Assembly: GCA_964462685.1 (NCBI GenBank)
Contig: CAYWYR010000026.1
Location: forward strand, 1 to 32,618
Length of the DNA: 32,618 nt
Direction of reading: 5' to 3'
Source: CAYWYR01 sp964462685
GTDB taxonomy: Bacteria > Bacteroidota > Ignavibacteria > Kapaibacteriales > UBA2268
This document shows, one piece after another, positions 1 to 9,047 of the stretch. The position numbers were made by a program, and so were the translations under genes. The notes under the pieces were generated by a model, which was not told where the DNA came from, searched no databases, and worked only from the letters and a program-made list of their open reading frames with translations. The first letter of the stretch is position 1, and each line of letters starts with the position of its first letter.

Positions 1-71
1 ATCTGCCTATAATCAAACATAGAGTATTAATTGAAATTCGTTTATTGGTTAACTTTTGGGTGATAGGACGA

Positions 72-929
72 TCAATCTGCTTCTGAAATTGAAGAAAGTC
101 TGTATTTAGTTGATCTTTTCGCCCTTTGTGCTTTAACGGATACAGGGTTTTGGTGATCGTGAGTTTGGTTATAAGCATAATCACGAGCAAATCTCTGTAG
201 CAGCATTGTATCGGTAAGGCTGTTCAGATCAGGATCATTTACAGGGTTTATATCATAACGTTCCTTAAGAGAAGCGGCAAGCTGGCGTACTATCGCGGTT
301 TCTTTTATTGACTGCCTCGTATAAACTTTGTGGAGGCAATAATAGATCAGATCAATGTCATCCCGCTCTACCCATGCGGTATCAATAAAAGCTGGTTTGT
401 ATTCTTTATGGCCGTCGAATAAGATATTATGGGAGAAAAGTTGGTTCTTATCTATTTTTATGACTGCTGTATTGGCGGCGAGATCGCCTATACGTTGATT
501 GTTTGATGTAATAAGATAGGATAGGATTGGTACCATGCCAAAGCCGAGAAATCCATTCTCTATCGGGCGGAATGCCCATCTGATAGCGAAATGGTGTAGT
601 GCGGGTTTATCGCCGTCGAGTGTTATGACTCTGATCTTCATCAGTTTCTTGCCAGGGGTCTGGCCGTTCATCAGGTATTCAAAGATCAGATCGTAGAAGA
701 AAAAAGGAACAGCGTAAACGGAGAACTGTAGAATCGAACCTATATCGTATCCGAATATATCCGATATGAATTCGGCTGGGTATAAAAGACCCGCAGCTAT
801 AAAGTAGATAACGATCACTACATAATCCAGAATATAGGCGATGATTCTCTCGCCTAAACCCGCAGCTTTGAAATCCAGCTCTACATTGTGGGGGCTACGG
901 ATTATTATTTCATTGTTTTTCGGTGTCAT
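72..929 (-). CDS. RDD family membrane protein
   Basis: A 285-residue protein with an RDD-type membrane domain. The first 160 residues contain the family hallmarks: an LGERIIAYILDYVVIV segment with R and DY in the first helix, then the GQTPGKKLMKIRV loop, then a third hydrophobic stretch ending in NQRIGDLAANTAVI. The last 120 residues are soluble, hydrophilic and not recognisable. RDD proteins are small polytopic membrane proteins, mostly of unknown function; some are linked to ion or solute transport. The gene is divergent from the SpoIIM-MoxR-DUF58 operon, and RDD genes commonly accompany such loci, so a shared envelope role is likely. The ATG start directly precedes a plausible N-terminus. 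A weak minus-strand TATATTTA box lies at 938-945. Confidence 0.85.
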   Translation of the reverse strand: MTPKNNEIIIRSPHNVELDFKAAGLGERIIAYILDYVVIVIYFIAAGLLYPAEFISDIFGYDIGSILQFSVYAVPFFFYDLIFEYLMNGQTPGKKLMKIRVITLDGDKPALHHFAIRWAFRPIENGFLGFGMVPILSYLITSNNQRIGDLAANTAVIKIDKNQLFSHNILFDGHKEYKPAFIDTAWVERDDIDLIYYCLHKVYTRQSIKETAIVRQLAASLKERYDINPVNDPDLNSLTDTMLLQRFARDYAYNQTHDHQNPVSVKAQRAKRSTKYRLSSISEAD

Positions 930-999
930 AACTGGTTTAAATATACGAACATAAGGTAAATAGATACGTCTCGGCGGTAATATTTGCCTTTGGCTTTTC

Positions 1000-1007
1000 T
1001 ATATTGT
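1000..1007 (+). promoter_or_regulatory. possible promoter -7 box of the SpoIIM-MoxR operon
   Basis: TATATTGT resembles the Bacteroidota -7 consensus TAnnTTTG with mismatches. A TTTG lies at 983-986, slightly too close to be a textbook -33 element. It sits about 50 bases before the GTG start at 1057, in the divergent intergenic region. Weak call. Confidence 0.25.
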
Positions 1008-1056
1008 CATATTCCGAAAACGAAAAAATAAACATTTAAGCTATTTTAATACTGTT

Positions 1057-2043
1057 GTGAAAGAAGCTCGTTTCATAAATAAGAACATCGAAGATTGGCG
1101 GCGTATTGAAGAATCAACCGAAAAGGGATCGCTAAGTGATAGCGAAACCGCGGTGGAAGATTACTTTAAGTCGAGTAATGACTTGTCTTATGCGAGGACC
1201 TTTTATCCGCACTCCCGCTTATCTAACTTTTTGAACGGCCTTTCAACGAGAATACATTCAGGTATTCATACCAATGAGATCACTCCATTTAAGGATATAA
1301 GCTATTTCTTTGCTGAATATCTACCTGAGACATGTTATGAAATGCGAAAGGTAATAGGGGTAGCGGTACTGCTGTTTGTTATAGGTACTGCGATAGGTTG
1401 GATCTCATCTGTACTTGAGCCCGGTTACACCAGAAGCTTTATGGGCGACGGATATGTGAATATGACCATCCAGAATATAGAGGCCGGCCGGCCGATGGAC
1501 GTTTATGCGGTAAGCAAGTCCGCACCGATGTTTACTGGGATTACCCTGAATAATATACTGGTGGGTTTCCGGGCATTTGCGGCTGGGATATTATTCGGTA
1601 TCGGGTCTGCTCTAATACTTCTTTATAACTCTGTGATGGTTGGTACTTTCCTTCAGTTTTTTGATTCATATAATTTACTTGATGTGGCTGTTCAGACTAT
1701 AATGGTACACGGGACGATAGAGCTGAGTATAATCGTATTATCGGCTGCTGCGGGTATGCGGCTGGGGTCTTCCATACTTTTTCCCGGCACTTACACCAGG
1801 GGCCAGAGTTTTATAAAAGGAGCGAAACAGGCGGCTTCTCTGATGATTTCGCTTGTGCCTTTTTTCATTGTAGCGGGCTTTTTAGAAGGGTACGTTACCC
1901 GGCGCGACGGGGTGGACGGTTACTTTATAGCGATAATTGCGCTATCCTTTGTTTTGGTCTGGGGATATTTCGTTTTTTATCCATTATGGAAATACGGATA
2001 TAGAAACAGAAAGCAGAAAATCATTCAGGCGGGCGAAGAATGA
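1057..2043 (+). CDS. SpoIIM-like (stage II sporulation protein M family) membrane protein
   Basis: A 328-residue polytopic membrane protein of the SpoIIM/DUF95 family. Residues 1-90 are hydrophilic. Hydrophobic helices follow, with the family-like stretch NNILVGFRAFAAGILFGIG and the HGTIELSIIVLSAAAGMRLG segment typical of SpoIIM homologues in non-sporulating bacteria. The start is GTG, and no better in-frame ATG is nearby. It is the first gene of a same-strand cluster ending with MoxR and DUF58 proteins. Its stop codon overlaps the next start (ATGA), so the two are probably translationally coupled. In Firmicutes SpoIIM belongs to the engulfment machinery. Outside sporulators the family has no established role, and membership in MoxR loci suggests envelope assembly or stress functions. 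Confidence 0.82.
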   Translation: MKEARFINKNIEDWRRIEESTEKGSLSDSETAVEDYFKSSNDLSYARTFYPHSRLSNFLNGLSTRIHSGIHTNEITPFKDISYFFAEYLPETCYEMRKVIGVAVLLFVIGTAIGWISSVLEPGYTRSFMGDGYVNMTIQNIEAGRPMDVYAVSKSAPMFTGITLNNILVGFRAFAAGILFGIGSALILLYNSVMVGTFLQFFDSYNLLDVAVQTIMVHGTIELSIIVLSAAAGMRLGSSILFPGTYTRGQSFIKGAKQAASLMISLVPFFIVAGFLEGYVTRRDGVDGYFIAIIALSFVLVWGYFVFYPLWKYGYRNRKQKIIQAGEE

Positions 2044-3047
2044 TAAACAGATTTGACAGCATCTCGGATCTGACGGCGAGGGATATCATTAGAACAGCTA
2101 CTGCAATGGTACGCCAAAACACCGCTGAGATTCTAAAGCAGGCTTTCAGATATCTATTTCCTTTGGCGTTGCTGATAATGATGGTAAGGACTTCTTTTGA
2201 TTCGGTAATAATGTCGAGTTTGGAGAGCATGATGCTAGGCCTGTCGGATAATTATCAGCGGATAGAGAACGTTCCCCTTTTTGATCTGGAAGTTCTGGCT
2301 TTGCTGAGTATTCTTAGGCATATTGCTTACGGTGCATTGATAGGGTTAGGTGCGATTGTAATATCAAGGACTGCTTTTAGACCAGCTATGGATAAGAAAA
2401 AGTCAGGTGCTGGCGGTGTAGCTGTATTCATAGAAAAAGATGAAAAGTCATCTGACCTATCAGAAAAGAATATAGGTAGGACGGTATTTTATTCTTCTGC
2501 TCTTTATTTACCAATGGCAGTATTTCTGTTCTTATCGGATATGTATCGGCTGCCTACGAGTATCAGTTTAATAGAAGTAGGCGTAGGAAATCTATTGGAT
2601 TGGGCTCTATTGCTATTGAATATCGCATATATACCATTGGTTGTGATGGCTCTGCCGTTTATTACCGAAGCAAAAATGAATTTCAGGAACGCATTATATA
2701 AAAGCTGGGATTATTATATAGGTAACTTCCTACATATAGCTATATCTGTGATAGCCGCACTGTTTATCAGTAATATTTTCTCTTATCTGATAAGCTTTAC
2801 GTTACAGCTGGCAGAACTTATCGTGGGTGATATATTCGGTCTTTCAGGTATTGAAGGGTATAATATTATGTTCCTGTTATCATTTATACAAGTGGTGATA
2901 AGTGCTCTGCTTTACATAACAAGCGTATTTGTACCGTTAATCGGATATGCTTTTTATTATCTGTTTATCACCTCACAAGATAAGATTGACTTGATGGGGG
3001 CTGTATCGAACTTCAAATCTAGAGTCACCTCTGGGGTAGCCTCTTGA
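2040..3047 (+). CDS. multi-pass membrane protein of the MoxR locus, function unknown
   Basis: A 335-residue membrane protein that I do not assign to a named family. Hydrophobic segments fall roughly at residues 35-50, 90-110, 150-165, 185-210, 230-255 and 275-320, separated by short loops. A charged cytosol-like loop (KKKSGAGG to SSDLSEKN) lies at about 118-145. The ATG overlaps the SpoIIM stop by four bases. The position between SpoIIM and a DUF4129-like protein is where similar loci often carry an extra polytopic protein. It may be a scaffold or transport partner of the MoxR/DUF58 complex, but that is inference from context only. Confidence 0.7.
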   Translation: MINRFDSISDLTARDIIRTATAMVRQNTAEILKQAFRYLFPLALLIMMVRTSFDSVIMSSLESMMLGLSDNYQRIENVPLFDLEVLALLSILRHIAYGALIGLGAIVISRTAFRPAMDKKKSGAGGVAVFIEKDEKSSDLSEKNIGRTVFYSSALYLPMAVFLFLSDMYRLPTSISLIEVGVGNLLDWALLLLNIAYIPLVVMALPFITEAKMNFRNALYKSWDYYIGNFLHIAISVIAALFISNIFSYLISFTLQLAELIVGDIFGLSGIEGYNIMFLLSFIQVVISALLYITSVFVPLIGYAFYYLFITSQDKIDLMGAVSNFKSRVTSGVAS

Positions 3048-3067
3048 TAGGGGGGTTATATAGATTG

Positions 3068-3940
3068 ATGTTTGATCTGCGGCTAATGCTGACGCTGGTA
3101 GTGTTAGTATCAGCCGTCAGTATTACTGCAGCCGACAGTACATATATCGATACTGATATAGATGAGAACGATCTATATGATGAAAATGGAGATTTAAAAA
3201 AGGAAGCCTTAGATAGTTTACTGCTCGAAGGGCTTTTGGACTTAGATGAAGAAGATGTTGCGGAAAATGATAAAGATGAGCCTACACCTGTCATCCCAAT
3301 CAAACCTAAGAGCAATGATAATGTATTCGATAATGACTTATCCCAAAAATATGCTGATGAGTTAGGTTTTAGGCTTAAGGACAGGAAAAAACCGGATAAT
3401 AAAAGAAAAGAGATTGGAGCAGGCTTTGATGATCTTGTAAAAGCTATAATGGCTTTGATAGCTTTTCTGGAAGATACTGTTGCGGGTAATATTATTCTGA
3501 CAGCACTATTCATCCTAATTATCTACGGTTTATATAGACTTATTAAAAGCAACAAGACTGTGGCACTAAAAAAATCGGATGATGATCTGCCACCCGAAGA
3601 GATGACTGATGAAGAGATTATCAAAAGTGATAATCTGGAGGTTATGATAGAGCTTGCTGAAAAGAAAGGTGATATCCGCTCGGCTTACAGGCTCCGTTAT
3701 CTTGGTATGATAAAAATACTGGATCAATACGATATCATTAAATGGCATCCAGCTCTCACAAATAATGCTATCAGAAGGCAAATAGCAGAAAGCGGCCTTA
3801 GAAAACGCTTTGGGGAGCATACTAAGGCATACGAGCATATATGGTTCGGAGAATATAGACTATCTGAAAAAAGATATAGTGAGCTAAATAATTCGATAGC
3901 TGAATCCATTAAGCTGGTTGAAAGGGGAGTTGATGTATGA
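3068..3940 (+). CDS. DUF4129-like membrane protein of the MoxR locus
   Basis: About 290 residues from the ATG at 3068, which gives a good signal or anchor helix (LRLMLTLVVLVSAVSITAA) and has a G-rich stretch upstream. An earlier TTG at 3044 overlaps the previous stop and would add eight residues; it cannot be excluded. Order: N-terminal hydrophobic helix, an acidic periplasm-like region, a second transmembrane helix (GNIILTALFILIIYGLYRLI), then a cytosolic C-terminal domain. That domain has the pattern of DUF4129: AYRLRYLGMIKILDQ, then HPALTNNAIRRQI, then a late IWFGEYRLSE motif where the family usually has an E-x-x-W-Y-G-like motif. DUF4129 proteins are regularly encoded beside MoxR and DUF58 proteins. 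The next gene overlaps it by four bases. Confidence 0.72.
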   Translation: MFDLRLMLTLVVLVSAVSITAADSTYIDTDIDENDLYDENGDLKKEALDSLLLEGLLDLDEEDVAENDKDEPTPVIPIKPKSNDNVFDNDLSQKYADELGFRLKDRKKPDNKRKEIGAGFDDLVKAIMALIAFLEDTVAGNIILTALFILIIYGLYRLIKSNKTVALKKSDDDLPPEEMTDEEIIKSDNLEVMIELAEKKGDIRSAYRLRYLGMIKILDQYDIIKWHPALTNNAIRRQIAESGLRKRFGEHTKAYEHIWFGEYRLSEKRYSELNNSIAESIKLVERGVDV

Positions 3941-5142
3941 TTAATCTCCTTTCTATAATTGCTACGGTTTTTTTATTCTATTTTGTTTACACCAGTATCA
4001 ATCCAGAAGAATATGTAGATAAAACATATATGGGTAGGGCTAACAGGTTTGCTACCGGTAGTTATGTACTTTACAGCGAGCTGGAATCAATTGGTAAGTA
4101 TGATATGGTAACATTGGACTCTACCGCCTTCCAGATACTGAACGCGGATACTACTTTTCAGAATATGATTTATATATTCTCTAGTGATGGAAGTGGTGAA
4201 GGCCCGCAAAGTATAGATCTCACCAGCCAGAAAAAGATTCTGGAATGGGTAGGAGAGGGTGGTACGTTATTTCTCTGTTCCCAGCTGTTCGAGGCTGAGT
4301 TGATACTTGACTCCCTCGGTATAGAGCTGAGGGGAGATATATTTGATGAGGTTCGGATAGGGCCAGCGTATTATGGAGGTAAGCCTGAGTTTAATAGATA
4401 CGGTTATAAAATCGAAAATGAGTGGATTAATTATGTACATAAATACGATGAATTCCGGTCTAATGTGGTTTTGTCGATAGAGGAATCGACACCTATATCT
4501 ATTTATACTCCTTTCGGGGAGGGTTATATTATTTACACTCCTTATTTTGATTTGTTCGACAATTATAATATGATAGCCCGAAGCGGCCATTTGGTAAGCC
4601 AGATGATATCTTTTATGCAACCCGGCAAAACATTATGGATAGATAAATCGCCAGTAAATGATGACGACGGTTTTCTAAGGGTTGTACAGAGAGGCGGGCC
4701 GCTTTCCTGGGCATATTATACAGCACTAATTGGTAGTATTCTCTTTCTTGTATCCAATAGCCGCCGCAGGCAAAGGGCAGTACCTGTCTTGGAAGAAAAA
4801 ACTAATGATACACTTCTTCTGGCTACCAATATCTCCAAGATGTACCGCCAAAGCGAGGGATATCATAAACTGGCGGTTAAAAGATATAAGCATTGGCTTC
4901 TTTTCGTTCAGAGAAAATTCGGGATAAGGCTTGCCGAGCAAGAAGAGGATAATCCGCTAAACATAACAAGAAACCCAATAGGGCAGTTAAGTAAAAAAAG
5001 CGGTTACCCAGAAACAGCTATAAAAAGAATCATAAATGATTACCGAAGGATTACGATATCCAATAGAGAAGGAAAGATCAGCCGTAAACAGTTTATGGAA
5101 TTCAATAATCTGATAGACGGTTTTTATAAATCCACGAAATAG
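3937..5142 (+). CDS. DUF4350-like protein of the MoxR locus
   Basis: A 401-residue protein with an N-terminal membrane anchor (LLSIIATVFLFYFVYTS) and an extracytoplasmic domain of about 230 residues. That domain has a Rossmann-like run (MIYIFSSDG, then KKILEWVGEGGTLFLCSQ) typical of DUF4350. A second transmembrane helix near residues 258-277 (YYTALIGSILFLVS) precedes a basic cytosolic tail of about 120 residues. The fold is likened to glutamine amidotransferase or GldG-type domains, but no catalytic set is evident. It overlaps the previous stop by four bases and sits 15 bases before moxR, so it belongs to the same operon. The family has no established biochemical role. Confidence 0.72.
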   Translation: MINLLSIIATVFLFYFVYTSINPEEYVDKTYMGRANRFATGSYVLYSELESIGKYDMVTLDSTAFQILNADTTFQNMIYIFSSDGSGEGPQSIDLTSQKKILEWVGEGGTLFLCSQLFEAELILDSLGIELRGDIFDEVRIGPAYYGGKPEFNRYGYKIENEWINYVHKYDEFRSNVVLSIEESTPISIYTPFGEGYIIYTPYFDLFDNYNMIARSGHLVSQMISFMQPGKTLWIDKSPVNDDDGFLRVVQRGGPLSWAYYTALIGSILFLVSNSRRRQRAVPVLEEKTNDTLLLATNISKMYRQSEGYHKLAVKRYKHWLLFVQRKFGIRLAEQEEDNPLNITRNPIGQLSKKSGYPETAIKRIINDYRRITISNREGKISRKQFMEFNNLIDGFYKSTK

Positions 5143-5157
5143 AATCAAAATAATATT

Positions 5158-6264
5158 ATGACTGACAACATACCATCTAACGGCCCGACCAAAGACCCAC
5201 TCAAAGACCCACTCAATCAGAGCGATATGGCTGATAGCAACGAAATCGAACCCCAATCCCAACAAGGCTCAAAATCTACCGCTCCGGATAACGGCGGTTT
5301 TGATACGCCCCAGGAATACAAGGAGATGAATGATAAGATATCTGATCTGCGGGGAAAGCTGAACGCTAGGATCATAGGGCAAGAAGTGATGATAGACCTA
5401 ATTATAGCGGCTGTACTGGCTGATGGCCATGTACTGCTGGAGGGCGTTCCGGGTGTAGCGAAAACGATGACAGCTAAGCTGTTCGCCAAGACAATAGCTG
5501 TAGAATATGGCAGGATACAGTTCACCCCAGACCTGATGCCATCGGATATTCTTGGCACATCTGTATTCGACCCCGCCGAGAACAGCTTTGAGTTTAAAAG
5601 GGGGCCTGTATTCACCAATATCCTGCTGATTGATGAGATAAACAGATCACCGGCCAAAACGCAGTCCGCTTTATTTGAGGTGATGGAGGAAAGGCAGGTA
5701 ACCATCGACGGACAGACCTATAGTTTCGAGCCGCCTTTCACTGTTATCGCTACCCAAAACCCGATAGAGCAGGAAGGAACATACAGGCTGCCAGAGGCTC
5801 AACTCGATAGGTTCCTTTTTAAAATAAACGTAGATTATCCTGATATGGAGGACGAGCTGAAAATCTTGAATCTGCACTCCGATAAAGGCAAACTGAAAGA
5901 TGCTGGTGATGAAACCGTATCACTTATCAGCCCTGAAGAGCTTAATGATTTCAGGAGTCTGGTAGATAATGTGACCGTTAGCGGGGATATCAAGAAATAT
6001 ATTGCCGGTATAGCAACTGAAAGCCGCAACCACAGGTCAATATACCTCGGTATATCACCTCGTGCCTCTGTATATCTGATGCAGGCCGGCAAGGCCTGGG
6101 CCGCTATGAAAGGCAGGTCGTTCGTTACGCCGGATGATATCAGGGAGATGGCATTTCCGGTTATGGCCCACAGGATAATACTTACCCAAGAGCGGGAAAT
6201 GGAAGGTACTTTGCCCGAAGATATACTTCAGGAGCTGCTTGATAATACCGAAGTACCAAGGTAA
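5158..6264 (+). CDS. MoxR family AAA+ ATPase
   Basis: A 368-residue AAA+ ATPase. Walker A is GVPGVAKT at residues 96-103, Walker B is LLIDE at 156-160 followed by INRSPAKTQSALFEVMEERQV, and sensor 1 falls in VIATQNPIEQEGTYRLPEAQLDRF. These are standard MoxR motifs. The C-terminal helical lid is present. The first 50 residues form a polar extension containing a DPLKDPL direct repeat, absent from shorter family members. MoxR ATPases act as chaperone-like motors that work with von Willebrand-type partners on cofactor insertion, envelope or stress functions. The DUF58 gene directly downstream is the usual partner. The substrate cannot be read from the sequence. Confidence 0.92.
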   Translation: MTDNIPSNGPTKDPLKDPLNQSDMADSNEIEPQSQQGSKSTAPDNGGFDTPQEYKEMNDKISDLRGKLNARIIGQEVMIDLIIAAVLADGHVLLEGVPGVAKTMTAKLFAKTIAVEYGRIQFTPDLMPSDILGTSVFDPAENSFEFKRGPVFTNILLIDEINRSPAKTQSALFEVMEERQVTIDGQTYSFEPPFTVIATQNPIEQEGTYRLPEAQLDRFLFKINVDYPDMEDELKILNLHSDKGKLKDAGDETVSLISPEELNDFRSLVDNVTVSGDIKKYIAGIATESRNHRSIYLGISPRASVYLMQAGKAWAAMKGRSFVTPDDIREMAFPVMAHRIILTQEREMEGTLPEDILQELLDNTEVPR

Positions 6265-6273
6265 TATATCTGA

Positions 6274-7611
6274 ATGGGATTAAGCCAGATCAAATATATT
6301 TTTCCTACCAAGCGCTTTTGGATCACATTAGCGGTTGTAGTGGCGGTTTTTGTTATCGGTTACGGTAGCCAGATAATCTACTACGGCGGTATAGGTATTT
6401 TCGCATTGCTGATTGTGATCTCGCTTTATGATATTATAAAGCTTTGGGGCATAAAAATGCCGATATCCGCAATAAGGCGGCATGAGGACAGGCTATCGAA
6501 CGGGGACGATAACCCGATAGAACTTACTGTTTCAAGCCGATACGATATGCCGGTTGGCTTAGAGATTATCGACGAGGTGCCATACCAATTCCAGCTACGT
6601 GATTTTTCCATTAAAATCGGACTCAATAAAAGAGAAGAAAAAACATTAAACTATACCATACACCCAATCGAACGCGGCGAGTATAGGTTTGGGAAAACCA
6701 ATATATTTATATCAACTAAACTGGGCTATATAGAGAGAAAAATCATTTTTGACAATGATTATAATACTAAAGTGTACCCGAGTTATATCCAGCTACGCAA
6801 ACACATGCTGGTAGCTGCCACAAACAGGCTTGATGAGCACGGGCAGAAGCGAGTAAGGAAAATAGGCAGGAGTTTGGAGTTCGACCAGATAAGCAAGTAT
6901 TTCCCTGGGGAGGATTACCGGACTATAAACTGGAAAGCATCCGCCAGGCGAGGGGAGCTTATGATAAACAGATATATAGAGGAAAAATCCCAGCCGATAT
7001 ACAGTGTGATAGACATGGGCCGCTCCATGCGTATGCCGTTTGAGAACCTTACTCTGGCTGATTATGCGATTAATTCCGCACTAGTTCTATCTGCTTTATC
7101 GATTAATAAGGGTGATAAATCCGGGCTTGTTACATTTTCCGATACGATAGGTAACAATATTGAGGCTTCCAACAGGCGGGGGCAGATGCCGAGAATACTG
7201 GATACTTTATATAACGCTAATACTTTCTACAGGGAAACCGGATATCACGTAGTTTATAAAGAGATAAACAGTTTGGTAAAGGAGCGTTCACTGCTGATGC
7301 TATACACCAATTTTGAGACTACTGACGTATTGAACCGCAATCTCCCGTATCTGAAAGCAATAGCCAAGAGGCACCTGCTGGTAGCGGTAGTATTTAAGAA
7401 TACCGAGATACATGAAGCCATAGGCAAAGATATACAGAACCCGAGGCAGGCAGCCATAAAAACAATTGCCGAGGAGCTGGAAATGCAAAAGACCGAGATA
7501 ATAGCTACCCTGAACAGAAGCGGTATCCAGACAATATACACTACCCCGAAAAACCTTACCACTGATACGATAAACCGATACTTGAAGATAAAGGCTCAGA
7601 ATAGTTTGTAG
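6274..7611 (+). CDS. DUF58 / von Willebrand-like protein, MoxR partner
   Basis: A 445-residue protein with two N-terminal transmembrane helices (residues 12-52), a beta-rich extracytoplasmic segment, and the DUF58 signature: SLEFDQISKYFPGEDYRTIN, then WKASARRGELMINRYIEEKS. A von Willebrand-like fold follows. Its first strand ends in D247-M-G-R-S, a variant of the metal-binding DxSxS motif with Gly replacing the middle Ser. DUF58 proteins are the standard partners of MoxR ATPases. It starts 9 bases after moxR and closes the operon. No convincing terminator was seen in the 176 bases after it. Confidence 0.88.
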   Translation: MGLSQIKYIFPTKRFWITLAVVVAVFVIGYGSQIIYYGGIGIFALLIVISLYDIIKLWGIKMPISAIRRHEDRLSNGDDNPIELTVSSRYDMPVGLEIIDEVPYQFQLRDFSIKIGLNKREEKTLNYTIHPIERGEYRFGKTNIFISTKLGYIERKIIFDNDYNTKVYPSYIQLRKHMLVAATNRLDEHGQKRVRKIGRSLEFDQISKYFPGEDYRTINWKASARRGELMINRYIEEKSQPIYSVIDMGRSMRMPFENLTLADYAINSALVLSALSINKGDKSGLVTFSDTIGNNIEASNRRGQMPRILDTLYNANTFYRETGYHVVYKEINSLVKERSLLMLYTNFETTDVLNRNLPYLKAIAKRHLLVAVVFKNTEIHEAIGKDIQNPRQAAIKTIAEELEMQKTEIIATLNRSGIQTIYTTPKNLTTDTINRYLKIKAQNSL

Positions 7612-7662
7612 GAAAAAATTCTAATGTAAACTAAAAAAAGTGTTATCGTACTCCGAGAAATT

Positions 7663-7680
7663 ACTATGAATAAGCATAGT
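7663..7680. repeat. short inverted repeat upstream of a secreted-protein gene
   Basis: ACTATG-AATAAG-CATAGT is a perfect 6-bp inverted repeat, about 110 bases before the ATG at 7788. It could be a small operator or chance in this A+T-rich stretch. Confidence 0.25.
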
Positions 7681-7769
7681 ATCAATAAGAGCTTTATAGC
7701 TGTAGAAAAAAAATATGAGAGGAGAAGCAATATATATATATCGTTTATATGGCGTAGCTATATTCTATC

Positions 7770-7790
7770 ATTATATCAGGAGCTGTTATG
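7770..7790 (+). promoter_or_regulatory. ribosome-binding leader shared with the gene at 14144
   Basis: The leader reads ATTATATCAGGAGCTGTTATG, with an AGGAG Shine-Dalgarno element seven bases before the ATG. Positions 14125-14146 carry nearly the same leader (ATTATATCAGGGAGCT, then ATCATG), and both reading frames begin Met-Leu-Asn. This fixes the intended start of each gene. Confidence 0.65.
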
Positions 7791-8324
7791 CTCAATAAAA
7801 CCAAGTTTTTCTTAATTGCAATAATGTAGGCTTTAGTGTCAACTGCATCATTGGGTGTACCTTTGAAGAGAGGTGAACCACAAACTAACGGAAATGGTTA
7901 TACAGCCCAAGGTTATGAAGATGTTCAACCCGGTGGAGCAATGTATTATACAGTAATATTTGATCCGAGTGGAAAAGCAATTTATGCTAGTGGTACTATA
8001 ATCCTTTTTATTGGTCCATTTAGATTCGAATCAGAGTTTGAGTGGTGGCCTGGTAACCAAAAAAGAGGTTATTTTAAAATAGAAAATGTTTCAGAAAAAC
8101 AACTTTTGTATGATGGTTCGACTATCTACTACTCGGGTGAAGACATCGGTCCTTTGAGATATATAATTGCAAACGAAATCGGGCAGATTTTACAAAATGG
8201 TTTTCTTGATAAATCAAACAAATACAGATCCGAAAACATTCAAAATTATGGACAAAAACTGTTAATATCAGTTATGAATGATCGTTTCAGTGAAACTAAG
8301 AATATCATACAATATGGAGAATAA
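7788..8324 (+). pseudogene. secreted T9SS-like protein gene interrupted by an amber codon in the signal peptide
   Basis: The frame opens at the ATG at 7788 behind a strong AGGAG site and encodes MLNKTKFFLIAIM, then TAG (7827-7829), then ALVSTASLGVP. Ignoring the stop gives a textbook signal peptide and a 178-residue protein. The frame is otherwise open to 8324. The only start after the stop is GTG at 7836, which would yield a 162-residue protein without a signal peptide and without a good Shine-Dalgarno site. The C-terminal 60 residues (from PLRYIIANEIGQILQNGFL to ISVMNDRFSETKNIIQYG) follow the spacing of a T9SS sorting domain, although the usual PNP turn is missing. No enzymatic motif was recognised. 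The gene may be a recent nonsense mutant, an amber-suppressed gene, or a sequencing error. Another secreted-protein gene follows after one base. Confidence 0.65.
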
Positions 8325-8325
8325 C

Positions 8326-9027
8326 ATGAAATTAATAAAAAATGCACTTATCGTGTTCCTTATGTCTTTGAGTTATGTTTCTTTAACATCTCAAATAATT
8401 GGAAACCCTAAGACAATGATAAATTCAGACGACTATTTGTTCATATCTTTTTATGAGGATAGTAATCTAGGATATATATCTTGTTCCGTTTTGGGTGAAA
8501 TATGGTCATCAGGGGGTAGTTTCTATAAAGACTTTACAGGTTTTAAAGATAGTACAAATACTTTAGAGCCTGATATGGTAAAATACGAGACAATTTTTAC
8601 AACAGGAACAGGCAGGTCGGTGAGTTTGCTTGAAGTCAGAGATTCTACTAATACTTATCCTTTAGGTATTTTGTATTCTGGTGATTATAGCATAGGCGAT
8701 ACTACTCTTTCTGTAGAGTTGTATGATGCTTTTGTGGAATTTCAAGATACATTGAATGTTCATAATGGAACGAATGATCAAATGCCATTTACGGTTGGTC
8801 AACAATCAGTTAATCAAACTTCATATCCCCTATCTTTCGATGAGCCGGATAATTATGCTTCTGCTTACACCCCAGGAGAGCTTGCTTATGTAGTTGAACA
8901 TGACGCAAATGGTTATAAGTTAGAACTTATACAGGATACAGACAGGAGCAATATCCTAGTCGGATTTAGATATAAGAGTGGCTTAGATAACAATACATAC
9001 ACAAAGTTTATTGTCCCTAATAACTAG
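8326..9027 (+). CDS. secreted protein, function unknown
   Basis: The ATG at 8326 is preferred over 8278 because a GGAG site lies just before it and it gives a clean signal peptide (KLIKNALIVFLMSLSYVSLT). The mature part of about 210 residues is beta-rich, polar and rich in D, N, S, T and Y. I do not recognise its family and see no convincing T9SS sorting domain. It begins one base after the stop of the interrupted gene at 7788, so the two form one transcript that ends at the hairpin at 9048-9084. Base composition is A+T-rich, like the other secreted-protein genes here and unlike the MoxR operon. Confidence 0.75.
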   Translation: MKLIKNALIVFLMSLSYVSLTSQIIGNPKTMINSDDYLFISFYEDSNLGYISCSVLGEIWSSGGSFYKDFTGFKDSTNTLEPDMVKYETIFTTGTGRSVSLLEVRDSTNTYPLGILYSGDYSIGDTTLSVELYDAFVEFQDTLNVHNGTNDQMPFTVGQQSVNQTSYPLSFDEPDNYASAYTPGELAYVVEHDANGYKLELIQDTDRSNILVGFRYKSGLDNNTYTKFIVPNN

Positions 9028-9047
9028 TACTTTTAGCTCAGATTATA

